Origin: Aquimarina sp. MAR_2010_214
GTDB taxonomy: Bacteria; Bacteroidota; Bacteroidia; Flavobacteriales; Flavobacteriaceae
Assembly (NCBI RefSeq): GCF_002846555.1
Contig: NZ_PJMS01000001.1
Span: forward strand, 4,919,501-4,983,500
Reading direction: 5' to 3'
Length of the DNA: 64,000 nt
In this document: one piece after another, positions 63,434 to 64,000 of the stretch
Numbering within the stretch: position 1 is the stretch's first letter
Layout: each line of letters starts with the position of its first letter
Made by a program: the position numbers and the translations under genes
The notes under the pieces: generated by a model
The model's input: only the letters and a program-made list of their open reading frames with translations
What the model was told of the DNA's origin: nothing
Database searches by the model: none

Positions 63434-64000
63434 ATGAAAACAATTGTACATAAATCAAATACCAGAGGAAAAGCAGAACACGGATGGTTAAATTCTCATC
63501 ACTCTTTTAGTTTTGCAAATTATTACGATCCAAAGAGAATGAATTTTGGCGCATTACGTGTACTTAATGATGATATAGTGGCACCAGGTATGGGTTTTGG
63601 AAAACATCCACATGATAATATGGAAATTATATCTATTCCTTTAGAAGGTGATCTGGAGCATAAAGACAGTATGGGGAACACTGCAGTTATAAAGCAAGGT
63701 GACATACAAGTGATGAGTGCAGGTACAGGAATATTTCATAGTGAGTATAATAAAAATACTGATCAAGAAGTAAAATTTCTACAGATTTGGGTTATTCCTA
63801 ATAAACGAGATGTTGAACCCAGGTATGATCAAATTACATTGCACACCAAAAACTTAAAAAATCAATTATATCAGATTCTCTCTCCCAACACAGATGATTC
63901 GGGAGTATGGATACATCAAAAAGCCTGGTTTTATATGGGTGAATTAGAAAAAGGAAACACCCAGAATTATATGCTAAAAGATCCGAAAAATGGAGTGTAT
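63434..64000 (+). CDS. Pirin family protein (partial, runs off window end)
   Basis: At least 189 residues from the ATG at 63434 (another ATG two codons earlier). The N-terminal cupin of YhhW/pirin type: TRGKAEHGWLNSHHSFSFANYYDPKRMNFGALRVLNDD, then the metal box GKHPHDNMEIISIPLEGDLEHKDSMG (two His and a Glu) and IKQGDIQVMSAGTGIFHSEYN. Iron-binding bicupin; some members act as quercetinases. The start of the second cupin is visible and the 3' end is beyond the window. Likely co-transcribed with the methyltransferase. Confidence 0.92.
   Translation, partial: MKTIVHKSNTRGKAEHGWLNSHHSFSFANYYDPKRMNFGALRVLNDDIVAPGMGFGKHPHDNMEIISIPLEGDLEHKDSMGNTAVIKQGDIQVMSAGTGIFHSEYNKNTDQEVKFLQIWVIPNKRDVEPRYDQITLHTKNLKNQLYQILSPNTDDSGVWIHQKAWFYMGELEKGNTQNYMLKDPKNGVY

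Noticed and set aside
1..64000. tRNA, rRNA, CRISPR array, integrase gene
   Set aside because: Looked for cloverleaf arms, rRNA-like GC blocks, regularly spaced short repeats and tyrosine-recombinase motifs; none was found within the window.

Overview
The window reads as a low-GC marine-type member of Bacteroidetes, most likely Flavobacteriaceae. The evidence is type IX secretion sorting domains (type A at 47.3-47.5 kb, type B at 13.8-14.1 kb), a SusC-like TonB receptor with a CarboxypepD_reg-like N-terminus, LytS/LytTR and TPR-HTH regulators, a bacillithiol gene (bshC), A-rich ribosome binding regions and TAnnTTTG-type -7 promoter boxes. A genus call (for example Aquimarina) would be a guess. 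No rRNA, tRNA or CRISPR array was seen.

Region 1 (1-4.8 kb) is the most unusual part. Four long imperfect palindromes (23-213, 1323-1514, 2537-2551 plus 3985-4110, 4595-4732) separate small orphan genes. Each has an outer AAC/GTT box pair, an asymmetric spacer pair (3 nt on the left, 5-6 nt on the right) and an inner GTATAA-type/TTATAC-type box pair. The outer box that opens each interval is exactly reverse-complementary to the outer box that closes it (GTTATCGG/CCGATAAC, GTTGTAGC/GCTACAAC, GTTGGCAAC/GTTGCCAAC). That is the signature expected of integron gene cassettes with attC sites. An IS110-superfamily element of the IS1111 layout sits inside the third site. The integrase is not in the window.

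Region 2 (4.8-9.2 kb): a YCII protein and ECF-like sigma factor pair, then a minus-strand set with an M15-type peptidase and two beta-rich unknowns of phage or particle flavour, and a conserved unknown with a faint kinase-like signature.

Region 3 (9.4-38.4 kb) is mostly housekeeping and regulation: an ABC exporter; a duplicated and decayed T9SS type B C-terminal module next to a frameshifted full-length copy; uvrB; an adenine-deaminase-type amidohydrolase; a TonB receptor divergent from a LytS/LytTR pair; SPFH plus ribbon-helix-helix; Hsp20 behind three phased operator-like sites; sucC; a Lon-substrate-binding-domain protein; lysA; a LysM protein next to guaA.

Region 4 (38.4-49.6 kb) is a candidate secreted-effector region: a lipoprotein with the core of a cholesterol-dependent cytolysin but a replaced C-terminal domain, a small exported protein, a tail-fibre-like secreted protein and a 1201-residue T9SS protein, followed by a membrane TPR-HTH regulator. 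A 20-bp direct-repeat motif is shared upstream of the cytolysin-like gene and of the tail-fibre/T9SS pair.

Region 5 (49.6-64 kb): bshC, three envelope peptidases (M14, M3, M16), a set of unknown genes that includes a truncated rsgA remnant, a SAM-dependent methyltransferase and a partial pirin gene running off the end.
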